From NCBI GenBank assembly GCA_030683705.1, contig JAUXPP010000090.1, positions 1 through 64,000 on the forward strand: 64,000 nucleotides of DNA, in the 5' to 3' direction. Position 1 is the first letter of the stretch; each line of letters starts with the position of its first letter. Positions 1-8,385 of the stretch are shown here, piece by piece. The notes beneath the pieces were generated by a model that did not search any database, was not told the origin of the DNA, and saw nothing but the letters and a program-made list of their open reading frames with translations. This stretch comes from Polaromonas sp. GTDB lineage: Bacteria > Pseudomonadota > Gammaproteobacteria > Burkholderiales > Burkholderiaceae_C. The position numbers and the translations under genes are program-made.

Positions 1-925
1 AACTCATCTGGTCGGCGTTGCGCAGGATGGGCACGACCAGGCCGCGCGGCGAACCGACGGCGATGCCGATGTCGAAGTAGCCGTGGTAGACGATGTCATT
101 GCCGTCCACCGAGGCATTGAGCACCGGGTACTTTTTCAGCGCATGCACCGCCGCCTTGACGAAAAAACTCATGAAACCGATCTTGGTGCCGTGCTCTTTC
201 TCGAACTTTTCCTGGAAGCGTTTGCGCATCTCCATCACCGGCGCCATGTTGACCTCGTTGAAGGTGGTCAGGATGGCGTTGGTCGATTGCGATTGCAGCA
301 AACGCTCGGCAATGCGCGCGCGCAGGCGGCTCATGGGCACGCGCTGCTCGGGGCGGTCGCCCAGGTCGCTGGCCTTCGCGGGCGCCGCCACTTGAGGCAA
401 AGAAGTGGTTGGAGCGCCCGTCGGTATTGCGCTGGCAGCTACTGATTTGGGAGCAGAACCGCTAGCGACGGCGCCCAGCACGTCGCCCTTGGTGACACGG
501 CCGTCCTTGCCGGTGCCGGCCACCGAGCCGGAAGCCAGCTGGTTGTCGGCCATGAGTTTGGCCGCGGCAGGCATCGCCACGCCGGCCATGCTGCCGCCGC
601 TGGCTGCGGGGGCGGGAGCTGGCGTCGCCGCGGCTGCCGGCGCAGGCGCTGCGGCCGCCGCGGGTGCAGCCGCCGCCACCTTGCCTTCGGTATCGATGCG
701 GGCAATCAGCTGCTCGGCAGTCACGGTGCCGCCGTCGGCCACCAGGATTTCGGACAACACGCCGGCGGCCGGGGCCGGCACTTCCAGCACGACCTTGTCG
801 GTCTCGATCTCGATCAGGATTTCGTCGATGGCGATGGCATCGCCGACTTTTTTCTTCCACTGCAGCATGGTCGCTTCAGCGACGGACTCGGACAGCTGGG
901 GGACTTTGACTTCTACGGTAGCCAT
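1..925 (-). CDS. odhB: Dihydrolipoyllysine succinyltransferase (E2 of 2-oxoglutarate dehydrogenase), 3' part outside the window
   Basis: E2 core of the 2-oxoglutarate dehydrogenase complex, which moves the succinyl group from lipoamide to CoA in the TCA cycle. Translation from the ATG at 925 begins MATVEVKVPQL and shows a lipoyl domain with the attachment motif ETDKVVLEV (residues ~41-49), an Ala/Pro-rich linker, a peripheral-subunit-binding segment (around LMADNQL...GKDGRVTKGDV) and the start of the acyltransferase domain. The C-terminus lies beyond base 1. It follows sucA by 63 bp on the same strand, the usual odh order. Residues ~159-175 of the second linker are encoded by a dispersed repeat also found between genes elsewhere in the window. 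Family assignment is firm; sucB is the equivalent symbol. Confidence 0.95.
   Translation of the reverse strand, partial: MATVEVKVPQLSESVAEATMLQWKKKVGDAIAIDEILIEIETDKVVLEVPAPAAGVLSEILVADGGTVTAEQLIARIDTEGKVAAAAPAAAAAPAPAAAATPAPAPAASGGSMAGVAMPAAAKLMADNQLASGSVAGTGKDGRVTKGDVLGAVASGSAPKSVAASAIPTGAPTTSLPQVAAPAKASDLGDRPEQRVPMSRLRARIAERLLQSQSTNAILTTFNEVNMAPVMEMRKRFQEKFEKEHGTKIGFMSFFVKAAVHALKKYPVLNASVDGNDIVYHGYFDIGIAVGSPRGLVVPILRNADQMS
403..450 (-). repeat. Dispersed TTTGATAGCTG-type repeat inside odhB
   Basis: On the minus strand this reads AAATCAGTAGCTGCCAGCGC followed about 10 bases later by ACGGGCGCT, the layout of the intergenic repeats at 30822, 39961 and elsewhere in this window. It stays in frame and encodes part of the Ala/Pro linker of OdhB. 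Confidence 0.55.
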
Positions 926-988
926 GTAAATTCTTTCGGTATGGGGGGATGGACCAGGCACGCGCCACGGGGCGCGTGCGGCCGGTTC

Positions 989-3868
989 TTATTTGGTCAG
1001 GATGAAGCCCTTGAGCTTGCCGAACGCGCCGTCCACCAGCGCCTTCTGCTGCTCCTGGTGCAGGTGCGAATAGCCGACGGCCGGCGAAGCAGACGCCGCG
1101 CGTCCCGAGTAACCCAGTTTCTGGCCTTCGGACATGTTCTCGTGGATGTAGTGCTGCACGAAGAACCAGGCGCCCTGGTTTTGCGGCTCGTCCTGGCACC
1201 ACACCACCTCGCTGAGGTTGGGGTACTTCCTGAGCTCGGTGGCAAACGCCTTGTGCGGGAAGGGATACAGCTGCTCGACGCGCACAATCGCCACATCGTC
1301 AGCGCCCTTTTCCTCGCGCTTCTTGGCGAGGTCGTAATACACCTTGCCGGAACAGGCGATCACGCGCTTGACCTTGTCGGCCTTGAGTTCGTGGTTATCC
1401 GGAATCACCGTCTGGAAACTGCCCTTGGTGAACTCGCTCAGCGGCGAGGTGGCGTCCTTGTTGCGCAGCAGCGACTTGGGCGTCATGATGATCAGCGGCT
1501 TGCGCAGGTTGCGCACCATCTGGCGGCGCAGCACGTGGAAGATCTGCGCGGCGGTCGTCGGCTGCACCACCTGCATGTTGGTGTCGGCCGACAGCTGCAT
1601 GAAACGCTCGAGGCGGGCCGAGCTGTGCTCCGGGCCCTGGCCTTCGTAACCGTGCGGCAGCATCAGCGTGATGCCGTTGACCCGGCCCCACTTCACTTCA
1701 CCGGAGGCAATGAACTGGTCGATCACGACCTGCGCGCCATTGACGAAGTCGCCGAACTGGGCTTCCCAGATGACCAGCGTGTTCGGGTCGTTGGAGGCAT
1801 AGCCGTATTCGAAGGCCAGCACGGCTTCCTCGGACAGGATGGAGTCGATCACCACAAACGGAGCCTGGTTGTCGGCCACGTTTTGCAGGGGCACATAGGT
1901 GCCGGTGTCGAACTTTTCGCGGTTCTGGTCGTGAATCACGGCATGACGGTGGGTGAAGGTGCCGCGCCCGCAATCCTCACCCGACAGCCGCACCGGGTAG
2001 CCGCTGGCGACCAGCGAGGCGAACGCCATATGTTCACCCATGCCCCAGTCCACCGGGATGTCGCCGCGTCCCATGGCCGCGCGGTCGTCGTACACCTTCT
2101 TGACCAGCTGGTGCGCTGTCACGGTCGTGGGGATGACGCTGATTTTTTCGGCCAGGCGTTTCCACTCGGCCATCGGGATGGCGGTGTCTCCGGCATCGGT
2201 CCACTTCTTGCCGAGGTAGGGCCGCCAGTCCACCGCGTAATTGCTCTTGAAGTTGGTCACCACCGGGTCGAAGGTGCTCTTGCCGGCGTCCAGCGCAGCG
2301 CGCACCGCCTTGACCATGTCATCGCCCAGTGTCTCGCCCATGCCCTGGGCCGACAGCTTGTCCGCGTAGAGCTTGCGTGTGCCAGGGTGCTGGGCAATCT
2401 TCTTGTACATCAGCGGCTGGGTCAGCGCAGGCGTGTCCTGCTCGTTGTGGCCGAGCTTGCGGAAGCAGATGATGTCGACCACCACATCCTTCTGGAACTC
2501 CATGCGGAACTCCAGCGCGAGTTGCGTGGCCAGCACCACGGCTTCCGGATCATCGCCGTTGACGTGCAGCACCGGCGCCTCGATCATCTTGACGACGTCG
2601 GTGCAATACAACGTCGAGCGGCTGTCGCGCGGGTCGCTGGTGGTGAAACCGATCTGGTTGTTGATCACGATATGCACCGTGCCGCCGGTGGAATAACCCC
2701 GGGTTTCGGCCAGCGCCAGCGTTTCCATCACGACGCCCTGCCCGGCAAAAGCCGCATCGCCATGCACCAGCACCGGCAGCACCTGCAGACCCTTGGGGTC
2801 GGCGCGGCGGTCCATGCGGGCGCGCACCGAGCCTTCGACGACCGGGTTGACGATCTCGAGGTGAGAAGGATTGAAGGCCAGGCTCAGGTGCACCGGGCCG
2901 CCGGGGGTGGTCACGTCCGAGCTGAAGCCCTGGTGGTACTTCACGTCGCCGCTGGGCAGGTCTTCCGGCGCGGTGTGGTCAAACTCGGCAAACAGGTCGG
3001 CCGGCACCTTGCCCAGCGAGTTGACCAGCACGTTCAGGCGGCCACGGTGGGCCATGCCGATCACGATTTCCTTGATGCCGATGCTGCCGCTGCGCTGGAT
3101 CAGTTCGTCCATGCTGGCAATGAAACTTTCGCCGCCCTCCAGCGAAAAGCGTTTCTGTCCGACGTATTTGGTATGCAGGAAACGCTCCAGGCCTTCGGCC
3201 GCGCTCAGGCGGTCCAGGATGTGGAGCTTCTTTTCCTTGCTGAAGTTGGGCTTGCTGCGGATGCTCTCGAGCTTTTGCTGCCACCAGCGCTTTTGCGCCT
3301 GGTCGGTCATGTACATGTACTCGGCGCCTATGGTGCCGCAGTAGGTTTCGCGCAGCGCATTGAGCAGCTCGCGCAGGCTCATGGTGTCCTTGCCGAAGAA
3401 GGTGTTGCTGGTGTTGAACACCGTTTCCTGGTCGGCATCGCTGAATCCGTAGAAGGACGGATCGAGCTCGGGAATGTTGTCGCGTTCGGCGCGCTTGAGC
3501 GGGTCGAGGTCGGCCCAGCGGGCGCCGACGTTGCGGTAGGCGGCGATCAGTTGCTGGACGGCGGTGCGCTTGCGGCCCATCTCGGAGTCGGCGCCACTGG
3601 CGACAACCACCCGGGTCTGGCCCTGTTTGGCGCGCTCGGCAAAGGCATTGACGACCGGCAGGTGCGGCACGTCCTTGGCATTGCTGCCGTCGACCGCGGG
3701 AACGTTTTGCAGGGCGTCGAAATACTCGCGCCAGTTGTCAGGCACGCTGCCGGGGTTGGCGAGGTAGTTTTCGTACATCTCTTCGACATAGGGCGCATTG
3801 CCGCCGAAGAGATAGGTGTTGCCTTGATAGGCCGAATAGACGGACGATGCCGCCGGGATTGAACTCAT
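989..3868 (-). CDS. sucA: 2-oxoglutarate dehydrogenase E1 component
   Basis: Thiamine-diphosphate-dependent decarboxylase that opens the 2-oxoglutarate dehydrogenase reaction: it decarboxylates 2-oxoglutarate and succinylates the lipoyl group of E2. The protein is 959 residues, close to the usual ~930-960. Visible family signatures are GMAHRGRLNVL, the TPP/Mg region VNGDDPEAVV, the E1 stretch FRKLGHNEQDTPALTQP and the C-terminal transketolase-like part with SGEDCGRGTFTHRHAV. The N-terminus carries the E2-contact type segment YEEMYENYLANP. The start at 3868 follows a GAGGTCAGCGTA leader sequence. It heads the sucA-odhB operon; a hairpin at 4034-4067 separates it from soxB upstream. Confidence 0.97.
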   Translation of the reverse strand: MSSIPAASSVYSAYQGNTYLFGGNAPYVEEMYENYLANPGSVPDNWREYFDALQNVPAVDGSNAKDVPHLPVVNAFAERAKQGQTRVVVASGADSEMGRKRTAVQQLIAAYRNVGARWADLDPLKRAERDNIPELDPSFYGFSDADQETVFNTSNTFFGKDTMSLRELLNALRETYCGTIGAEYMYMTDQAQKRWWQQKLESIRSKPNFSKEKKLHILDRLSAAEGLERFLHTKYVGQKRFSLEGGESFIASMDELIQRSGSIGIKEIVIGMAHRGRLNVLVNSLGKVPADLFAEFDHTAPEDLPSGDVKYHQGFSSDVTTPGGPVHLSLAFNPSHLEIVNPVVEGSVRARMDRRADPKGLQVLPVLVHGDAAFAGQGVVMETLALAETRGYSTGGTVHIVINNQIGFTTSDPRDSRSTLYCTDVVKMIEAPVLHVNGDDPEAVVLATQLALEFRMEFQKDVVVDIICFRKLGHNEQDTPALTQPLMYKKIAQHPGTRKLYADKLSAQGMGETLGDDMVKAVRAALDAGKSTFDPVVTNFKSNYAVDWRPYLGKKWTDAGDTAIPMAEWKRLAEKISVIPTTVTAHQLVKKVYDDRAAMGRGDIPVDWGMGEHMAFASLVASGYPVRLSGEDCGRGTFTHRHAVIHDQNREKFDTGTYVPLQNVADNQAPFVVIDSILSEEAVLAFEYGYASNDPNTLVIWEAQFGDFVNGAQVVIDQFIASGEVKWGRVNGITLMLPHGYEGQGPEHSSARLERFMQLSADTNMQVVQPTTAAQIFHVLRRQMVRNLRKPLIIMTPKSLLRNKDATSPLSEFTKGSFQTVIPDNHELKADKVKRVIACSGKVYYDLAKKREEKGADDVAIVRVEQLYPFPHKAFATELRKYPNLSEVVWCQDEPQNQGAWFFVQHYIHENMSEGQKLGYSGRAASASPAVGYSHLHQEQQKALVDGAFGKLKGFILTK

Positions 3869-4033
3869 TACGCTGACCTCCGTTTCCCTTGAGGAAACAT
3901 TAGCTGGCCACAGCAGGATGTGGCTGGTTGATTAACCTTCCGCAACACGGCTTGACCGATTAGCGGATGCGACTGTGGCAAGGAAGGGCCTTCAGAAACA
4001 CCTCCGATTGTGCCACCGAATGCCCAAACGGCG

Positions 4034-4067
4034 AAACCCGGGCCGCCACACCGGCGCCCGGGTTTTG
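4034..4067 (-). terminator. Hairpin between soxB and sucA
   Basis: AAACCCGGG pairs with CCCGGGTTT (9 bp stem, ~15-base loop) just after the soxB stop codon. The T run is only three to four bases on either strand, so termination is likely but may be weak. It would separate sox transcription from the sucA promoter region (3869-4033). Confidence 0.55.
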
Positions 4068-4103
4068 TCATGAAGCCGTCAACCGGCTCGGGTCAGGATC
4101 GTC

Positions 4104-5819
4104 TCAGGCCAGGCCGGGATTGCCAGCAACGCCGACCAGGGCTGGTACGTTGAGTTTCGGCGGTTTGATGACTTTTTTGGCCTGCAGCCAGGTCTCGACC
4201 ACTTCCCAGGCCGGTGGGCCGGCGTTTTTGCTGGCCTCGGCCACCGGCGCCCAGCCTGCGACCTTGTAGGTCTTGTCGGCCTCGATCAGCTGGCCCTTCA
4301 GGCGCATGTTCTGGATGCGCGAACCCATCTTCGCGCCGGGCTCGCAGGTGTAGCTCAGGCCGCCGACCCGCACCATGTCGCCACCCTGCTGGTAGTAGGG
4401 GTCGGGGTTGAACAGGTTGTCGCCGACGTCTTCCAGGATGGTCTTGATCATATCGCCGCGAATGTCGGTCAGCGTGGTCCACGGGTAGGTGATGGCGGTC
4501 TGGTCCATGAGGTGTTCGCGCGTGATGGCCTGGCCCGGCAGCAGCGAGGTGCCCCAGCGGAAGCCGGGCGAAAACGCAATTTCGGCGCCACGCACTTCCA
4601 TCAGCGCATCGAGGATCAGCTGGTCAAAGCTGCCGTTGAAGTTGCCGCGGCGGAACAGCGTTCCCTCGGTCACCGCGAGTTTTTCAGCCAGTTTCGCCTC
4701 ATAGGGCGCGCGAATGCCGGCGATCAGCCGGCTCATGGCCGGATCGGCCGGCAACAGTTTTGAAAAAACCGGCAGCAGGCGGTACTTGAAGCCGGCCACC
4801 TTTTTGTCCCTGACGTCGAGGTCCAGCACGCCCAGGAACTTGCCATTGCTGCCGGCGTTGGTGACGATGGTCTGGCCGCCGGGGTTCTTGACGATCACCG
4901 GCACCGGCACGCCGTCGTGCGTGTGACCACCCAGGATGGCGTCGATGCCGGTGACGCGCGAAGCCATCTTGAGGTCCACATCCATGCCGTTGTGGCTCAG
5001 CAGCACGACGGCCTGCGCACCCTTGGCGCGCGCTTCATTGACGGTCTCCTGCATCTCGCTTTCGCGGATGCCGAAGCTCCAATTCGGCGTCAGCCAGGCC
5101 GGGTTGGCGATCGGGGTGTAGGGAAAGGCCTGGCCAATGATGGCCACGGCCACGCCGTTCATCTCCTTGATGACGTAGGGCTTGAACACCGGGTCGCCGA
5201 AGTCGCTGGTCTTGACGTTTTGCGCGACGAAATCAACCTTGCCGGCGAAATCCTTCTCGACGATGGTCTTGATGCGCTCCTCGCCATAGGTGAAGTCCCA
5301 GTGGCCGGTCATCACGTCCACGCCCAGCAGCTTGGCTGCATCCACCATGTCCTGGCCCTGGGTCCACAGTGCCGTGGCGCTGCCCTGCCAGGTATCCCCG
5401 CCGTCGAGCAGCAAGGCGCCAGGACGGCCGGCCTTGAGCTGCTTGACCAGGGTGGCGAGGTGCGCAAAACCGCCGACCTTGCCGTATTGCTGCGCCGCCC
5501 GCTCGAAATTCAGGTAAGTGAAGGCGTGCGCTTCGGGCGTGTTGGCCTTGAGATGCGCGGCCTTGAGCAGGTGCTCGCCGACCAGGTGCGGCAGTTTGCC
5601 CTGCATCGCGCCCACGCCGAGATTGACCGAGGGCTCGCGGAAGTACACCGGCATCAACTGCGCGTGGCAGTCGGTCATGTGCAGCAGGTGCACATTGCCC
5701 GAGCGCGGCAGGTTGTAGGAAGCGCCGGCCTGGGCAGCGCCGGCTTCACGGTGCAGCGGGAAACCGGCGGCCAGTGCGGCAGCCATGACACTTGCAAACT
5801 CGCGGCGGGACAGATTCAT
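4104..5819 (-). CDS. soxB: SoxB, sulfur-oxidation thiosulfohydrolase
   Basis: Periplasmic dinuclear-manganese hydrolase that releases sulfate from the thiosulfonate group carried by the SoxY cysteine. The 571-residue protein starts with a twin-arginine signal (NLSRREF, then a hydrophobic stretch ending near REAGAAQA). The 5'-nucleotidase/metallophosphatase motifs HMTDCHAQL, LLLDGGDTWQGS and GGHTHDG are present and the length is normal for SoxB. I chose the ATG at 5819 (MNLSRREF), the family's usual start; an in-frame ATG at 5831 is the alternative. It is the last gene of the sox operon, separated from soxX by a 120 bp gap that contains a dispersed repeat, so it may depend on read-through. Confidence 0.96.
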   Translation of the reverse strand: MNLSRREFASVMAAALAAGFPLHREAGAAQAGASYNLPRSGNVHLLHMTDCHAQLMPVYFREPSVNLGVGAMQGKLPHLVGEHLLKAAHLKANTPEAHAFTYLNFERAAQQYGKVGGFAHLATLVKQLKAGRPGALLLDGGDTWQGSATALWTQGQDMVDAAKLLGVDVMTGHWDFTYGEERIKTIVEKDFAGKVDFVAQNVKTSDFGDPVFKPYVIKEMNGVAVAIIGQAFPYTPIANPAWLTPNWSFGIRESEMQETVNEARAKGAQAVVLLSHNGMDVDLKMASRVTGIDAILGGHTHDGVPVPVIVKNPGGQTIVTNAGSNGKFLGVLDLDVRDKKVAGFKYRLLPVFSKLLPADPAMSRLIAGIRAPYEAKLAEKLAVTEGTLFRRGNFNGSFDQLILDALMEVRGAEIAFSPGFRWGTSLLPGQAITREHLMDQTAITYPWTTLTDIRGDMIKTILEDVGDNLFNPDPYYQQGGDMVRVGGLSYTCEPGAKMGSRIQNMRLKGQLIEADKTYKVAGWAPVAEASKNAGPPAWEVVETWLQAKKVIKPPKLNVPALVGVAGNPGLA

Positions 5820-5864
5820 GGCGTTGTTCATCCTGCCCGGCTAGCCAGGCATGTGGGAAAGTTA

Positions 5865-5913
5865 CTATAAATTCAATAGCTGCCTGCGCCCGCCGAACAA
5901 GGGCTACAGGCAG
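5865..5913. repeat. Dispersed repeat between soxX and soxB
   Basis: ATTCAATAGCTGCCTGCGCC then AAGGGCTACAGGCAG; same architecture as the copy at 62231-62286 (TTCAATAGCTTCCCACGC...AAAGGGTTTCAGG). Confidence 0.6.
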
Positions 5914-5940
5914 ACATGAGCACCCAAACTCAGCGTGACA

Positions 5941-6585
5941 TCACTTGTTCACGGGAGATTGCGGGTCCAGCAGCAGCGCCATCACATGGCGCATCTGGGC
6001 TTCGTTCAGGATGCCCGCATGGCCGAAGCGCGGCATGCCGGAGCAGGCGTTGTAGGCTTTGGCATTCCAGAGCTTGCCCCAGGTGTAGTCGACGATGGGC
6101 TTGCTCTCCGCGGCAGCTGGATTGCTGACGCCGCGCAGCTTGCCGTAGTTGTAGAGGCTGGGGCCGATGGAGCCGAAGGACAGTTCCTCCTTGCTGATCT
6201 GGTGGCAGTTGTAGCAGCTGCCGCCGTTGGCCGAGCCGGGCTGGTCGCTCCAGGTCATGCCGCGGCCGTTCTGCGCGATTTTTTCGCCCTCCTTCCAGTC
6301 GCCGATGAATTTGCCGTCCGAGGGCATCTTCACGGTTTTCAGGTTGGCTTCCTCGATCGCTTTGGCCAGCTTTTCGTCGAGGGCCGCACCCTGGGAGTCA
6401 GAGCAGGCCTTGTTGGACGCGTCCTGGTCCAGCCAGCTGGTTTTGGCGATGCCCTGGTCACGGAACGAGGACTTGATCACTTTCTGCGTGGCCTCGGCCA
6501 CGTCCTGCTGGGAAGGAGCGGTGGCACAGCTGGCCAGCAGCACGGTCGCGGCAGCCAGGACGACGTGTGTATGGATTTTTTTCAT
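5941..6585 (-). CDS. soxX: SoxX, c-type cytochrome subunit of SoxAX (predicted lipoprotein form)
   Basis: Monohaem electron acceptor subunit of SoxAX, which couples thiosulfate oxidatively to SoxYZ. The haem-binding motif CYNCH is at residues 124-128 and a probable axial Met lies in GMPRFG (Met184). The protein is 214 residues, longer than short SoxX forms (the second-cluster SoxX here has 153), with an N-terminal extension before the haem domain. The N-terminus contains a lipobox-like LLASC (Cys20), so it is probably membrane-anchored rather than soluble. ATG at 6585 chosen because AGGAAG sits upstream; 6588 and 6606 are alternatives. It overlaps the end of the soxA coding region by none and lies 17 bp after it. 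Confidence 0.93.
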   Translation of the reverse strand: MKKIHTHVVLAAATVLLASCATAPSQQDVAEATQKVIKSSFRDQGIAKTSWLDQDASNKACSDSQGAALDEKLAKAIEEANLKTVKMPSDGKFIGDWKEGEKIAQNGRGMTWSDQPGSANGGSCYNCHQISKEELSFGSIGPSLYNYGKLRGVSNPAAAESKPIVDYTWGKLWNAKAYNACSGMPRFGHAGILNEAQMRHVMALLLDPQSPVNK

Positions 6586-6602
6586 CATGCTTCCTGTTCT
6601 GT

Positions 6603-7400
6603 TCAACGCTTGAGGGCCGGCGCGGTCGAAACACCACCCTTGCCGTTCACACCCATGTAAACGCCCAGCGCGATGGTCACGTCGGACGCATAACCCGGGA
6701 AGGGGAAGCGCTGCTGGCGGTAACAGTCATTCAGGCGGCGCTGCATGCTCCAGAGGTCGCCGCTGGACACCCGGTAGGCCGGCCAGGCACCGAAACCGTC
6801 ACCGGCACCCGGATTTTTGGTCAGGTTGGGCAGGTCCTGCAAGCGCACACGCTTGTTGTCTTCTCCATGGCAGGAGGCACAGGAAAAGTCATACGGCCCG
6901 CCGCGCTGGTAGAACACCTGCTTGCCCACCGCATACATCAGCTTTTCCTGGGTATGCGCCTGCGGCAGGTTGAACTTCATGCCGCGCGACTCGCCGGAGA
7001 TATAGGCCACCAGCGATTCGATGTTTTTCTGCTCATCGCGGCCAAACGGCGTTTTGGCGATGGTCGCGGCGCTGAAGCCCTGCAGCGTTTCCATGCAGGT
7101 CAGCAGGCGCGACTCGAGGTCCTGCACCCGGGCGGTGTCGGCGAAGTAGCGTGGCAGTTCGACAAAAGCGCCTTTGACGACGCCCGGGCCCTTGCCGAGG
7201 TCGCACTGCGCCAGGCTGGCGTTTTTGGGTCCGCGCGCCTGCTTCCACAGGGCTTCGCCCCTGGCCTCGTAGAGCTCGGCCGGGTTGCCGTCGGCCAGCA
7301 TGGCACGGTATTCGGCAATGCCTTCCGCCGTGGTTTTTTGTGCTGCCGCCAGCATGGGCAGCAGGCCCAGCGAAGCCAGACCCAACAGTTTCCAATTCAT
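6603..7400 (-). CDS. soxA: SoxA, L-cysteine S-thiosulfotransferase cytochrome subunit
   Basis: Catalytic subunit of SoxAX, forming the cysteine S-thiosulfonate bond on SoxY. 265 residues with a signal peptide (MNWKLLGLAS..., cleavage near LAAAQ). One complete haem motif CASCH is at residues 174-178. Cys226 in RLNDCYRQQ matches the persulfide-modified cysteine haem ligand of the active site. The N-terminal domain lacks a CXXCH and keeps only isolated cysteines (Cys66, Cys102), so this is the monohaem SoxA type. The second sox cluster of this window has the dihaem type. It lies between soxZ and soxX on the same strand. Confidence 0.95.
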   Translation of the reverse strand: MNWKLLGLASLGLLPMLAAAQKTTAEGIAEYRAMLADGNPAELYEARGEALWKQARGPKNASLAQCDLGKGPGVVKGAFVELPRYFADTARVQDLESRLLTCMETLQGFSAATIAKTPFGRDEQKNIESLVAYISGESRGMKFNLPQAHTQEKLMYAVGKQVFYQRGGPYDFSCASCHGEDNKRVRLQDLPNLTKNPGAGDGFGAWPAYRVSSGDLWSMQRRLNDCYRQQRFPFPGYASDVTIALGVYMGVNGKGGVSTAPALKR

Positions 7401-7440
7401 CGCTTGCTCCTCGTGTTGTTATGAACCCGCTGCCGCCAGC

Positions 7441-7752
7441 TCAGGAAATGACCGCCTCGTCGGTGCGTTTGTCGCCCTTGTTGTCGGTCCAGCTGACGAT
7501 GACTTTCTCACCGGCCTTGGCGCCCTTGAAGGCAAATTGCATGTACGGGTTTTTCGACACGGCCGGGCCCCACTGGGCATTCATGACGGTCTTGCCATTG
7601 TGGGTGGCGGTGATGGTCTGGATAAACCAGGCTGGCACGGTTTTACCCGACGCATCCTTGCGCTGGCCGCTTTCCATTTCGTGGCTGACCAGCACGCGGA
7701 CGGTGGTCTTGTCGCCCTGGGCCTGGGCCCGGATTCTCATTGGATCTGACAT
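7441..7752 (-). CDS. soxZ: SoxZ, partner of the sulfur carrier SoxY
   Basis: Small immunoglobulin-like protein that forms the SoxYZ carrier complex in the periplasm. At 103 residues it matches the family; typical stretches are MRIRAQ..., HEMESGQRKD and a core ending VIVSWTDNKGDKR. It has no signal peptide of its own, as expected, because SoxZ is co-exported with SoxY. The start at 7752 has AAGGAAAAG about 8 bases upstream. It lies 40 bp after soxY. Confidence 0.96.
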   Translation of the reverse strand: MSDPMRIRAQAQGDKTTVRVLVSHEMESGQRKDASGKTVPAWFIQTITATHNGKTVMNAQWGPAVSKNPYMQFAFKGAKAGEKVIVSWTDNKGDKRTDEAVIS

Positions 7753-7792
7753 GATTCTTTTCCTTCAAATTTTGTAAATAGCTTGTCGGGCG

Positions 7793-8260
7793 TCAGCCGC
7801 CGCAGCCGCCCAAAGTGACTTTCACTTCCTTGACTGCATAGAAAAATTTGTCGCCGGCCTTGGCCAGCGCATAAACATTGGACGACTGCCCCATCTTGAG
7901 GTTGGTCGACACATTGGGATCGGTGCCCGCAGGAATGTCGAACAGGGCGGCCAGTGCATTGGGGTTCTTTTCGACCACCAGCGCCAGCTGTGTGGTGCCG
8001 GCGATATTGCTCTGCGCGCCGACGCGCACCACGCTGCCGTTTTCAGCGATTTCAGGCGCCTGCAGGACCAGGTCCTTGCTTTCGACTGGGGCCGCCGTCG
8101 CGCCCAGCGCCTTGGCGGCTTCGGCCAGCGTCTTGCTCTCGAAAGCAAGCTTGTTCCAGGCAGCAGCGGTTTGCGCCTGGGCGGGCGACAGCCCGGCCGA
8201 GGCGGCCAGGGCCAGCGCGGTGGCGCCTGTACCGGTGGCTAGAAAATGACGACGTTCCAT
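7793..8260 (-). CDS. soxY: SoxY, thiosulfate-oxidation sulfur carrier
   Basis: Covalent carrier of sulfur intermediates. The 155-residue protein ends in the canonical GGCGG arm, with the carrier cysteine at residue 153. The N-terminus is a twin-arginine signal (ERRHFLATGTGATAL, cleavage near PAQAQ) for folded export with SoxZ. The start at 8260 is preceded by AAGGAG at 8-base spacing; an open frame continues upstream to 8407 but lacks support and overlaps soxD. The context is a standard sox operon. Confidence 0.96.
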   Translation of the reverse strand: MERRHFLATGTGATALALAASAGLSPAQAQTAAAWNKLAFESKTLAEAAKALGATAAPVESKDLVLQAPEIAENGSVVRVGAQSNIAGTTQLALVVEKNPNALAALFDIPAGTDPNVSTNLKMGQSSNVYALAKAGDKFFYAVKEVKVTLGGCGG

Positions 8261-8385
8261 GGTCTGAACTCCTTTGGATATAACTTCAGCTTGTTTAAAA
8301 CTTGAACACGATTGGACACAAAAACCCGGGCTCCGAACAGGGTGTTTATCCCGAGCCGCACACCTCGAAAGACAGCAGTTCCACC

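Noticed and set aside
941-3862. A 973-codon open frame on the plus strand opposite sucA
   Set aside because: It lies fully antisense to sucA, a clear family member; the product is a His/Arg/Val-rich composition typical of reverse reading in GC-rich DNA.
4917-5870. Open frame of 317 codons opposite soxB
   Set aside because: Antisense shadow of SoxB; composition is of the His/Ala/Gly/Val reverse-frame type.
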